Shown here: one piece after another, positions 6,146-6,346 of the stretch
Position numbering within the stretch: the stretch's first letter is position 1
Layout: each line of letters starts with the position of its first letter
From: an uncultured Clostridia bacterium
GTDB lineage: Bacteria; Bacillota; Clostridia; Lachnospirales; CAG-274
NCBI GenBank assembly: GCA_947629215.1
Contig: CANRCU010000138.1
Span: 1-6,346, forward strand
Direction: 5' to 3'
Length of the DNA: 6,346 nt
Program-made: the position numbers and the translations under genes
Notes under the pieces: generated by a model
The model's input: the letters and a program-made list of their open reading frames with translations, nothing else
Told to the model about the DNA's origin: nothing
The model's database searches: none

Positions 6146-6346
6146 TTACATTACTCCAAGATATTTCTCAACGACCTGATTGGGACTTTGAAAATTTAAA
6201 CAGGTTTTTATGTAATTATTAGATTTCTTTTGATAAACAGCAAGCTGTTTCCTTCCATCTTCCGGACTATACATTTTCATATACCGGTAAAATCGTTCCT
6301 CATCCTGTCGGTTTTGTCTTTCGACCTTTCCGTTGTGCCTTGGCGT
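6146..6346 (-). CDS. DDE transposase, C-terminal 66 residues (5' part outside the window)
   Basis: The frame is open from the right edge (codon 6344-6346) to TAA at 6146-6148 and encodes 66 residues. It begins TPRHNGKVERQNRQDE, where the Glu of HNGKVER is the third catalytic acidic residue of the retroviral-integrase-type DDE domain. It continues with FYRYMKMYSPEDGRKQL, then NNYIKTCLNFQSPNQVVEKYLGVM. TP-HNGKVER-R-DE-FY and the closing P-VV segment are typical of IS481-like transposases (rve integrase core). IS3 relatives usually carry a different motif around this Glu. The two catalytic Asp residues and the N-terminal helix-turn-helix would lie beyond the edge. No frameshift or stop interrupts the visible part, so the gene may be intact. 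The 5' end is truncated only by the window. Confidence 0.88.
   Translation of the reverse strand, partial: TPRHNGKVERQNRQDEERFYRYMKMYSPEDGRKQLAVYQKKSNNYIKTCLNFQSPNQVVEKYLGVM

Larger units (their letters stand above)
5993..6346 (-). mobile_element. 3' part of an IS481-like insertion sequence, cut by the window edge
   Basis: The stretch holds the C-terminal end of a DDE transposase and about 150 bp of non-coding, hairpin-rich DNA behind it. The probable outer end is TGTCAATGATAGGTTACAC starting at 5993. It begins with TG, as the ends of rve-type elements usually do, and the host promoter region starts soon after. The opposite end lies beyond the window, so neither the inverted repeat nor a target duplication can be checked, and the boundary is a best guess. 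The element ends about 39 bp upstream of the nrdD -35 box and its transposase reads towards nrdD. Confidence 0.65.

Overview
The window comes from a low-G+C, strictly or largely anaerobic Gram-positive bacterium, most likely a member of the Clostridia. The grounds are an oxygen-sensitive class III ribonucleotide reductase, strong GGAGG-type ribosome binding sites, SigA-type promoters of the form TTTACA-17-TATAAT, AT-rich intergenic DNA, and clostridial-looking MiaA and FMN-binding proteins. I cannot name the species from the sequence.

Layout. Positions 1-242 are an AT-rich intergenic stretch with a perfect 13-bp inverted repeat (26-66) and a near-consensus promoter (113-141). It drives a single plus-strand gene, 243-1994, for a soluble multidomain diguanylate cyclase: PAS-like regions, a GGDEF domain with intact catalytic residues but no inhibitory RxxD site, and a GAF-like C-terminus. 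It converges on a minus-strand gene block, and the two are separated by a strong hairpin (2022-2059) that probably ends transcription from both sides.

The minus-strand block, read from right to left, is nrdD (5861-3510, anaerobic ribonucleoside-triphosphate reductase), a NimA/PNPOx-like FMN-binding protein (3460-2990) and miaA (2993-2070, tRNA dimethylallyltransferase). The last two overlap by 4 bp (ATGA) and are surely co-translated. nrdD is separated from them by 49 bp holding a GC-rich hairpin, so they may be read partly from the nrdD promoter. nrdG, the activase NrdD needs, is not in the window.

Upstream of nrdD is the best regulatory signal in the window: a TTTACA-17-TATAAT promoter with two NrdR-box-like palindromes (5898-5913 and 5929-5944) spaced 31 bp start to start. 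One covers the -10 region and the other lies just after the expected transcription start. This is the classic arrangement for repression by NrdR, the ATP/dATP-sensing regulator of ribonucleotide reductase genes.

The right edge, from about 5993 to 6346, is the 3' part of an insertion sequence. It holds the last 66 codons of a DDE transposase (IS481-like) on the minus strand, two strong hairpins behind it, and a probable terminal repeat starting TGTCAATG about 39 bp upstream of the nrdD -35 box. I found no sign of an entirely new system. The points most worth following up are the NrdR operator pair, the insertion sequence abutting it, and the structured 3' end of that element.
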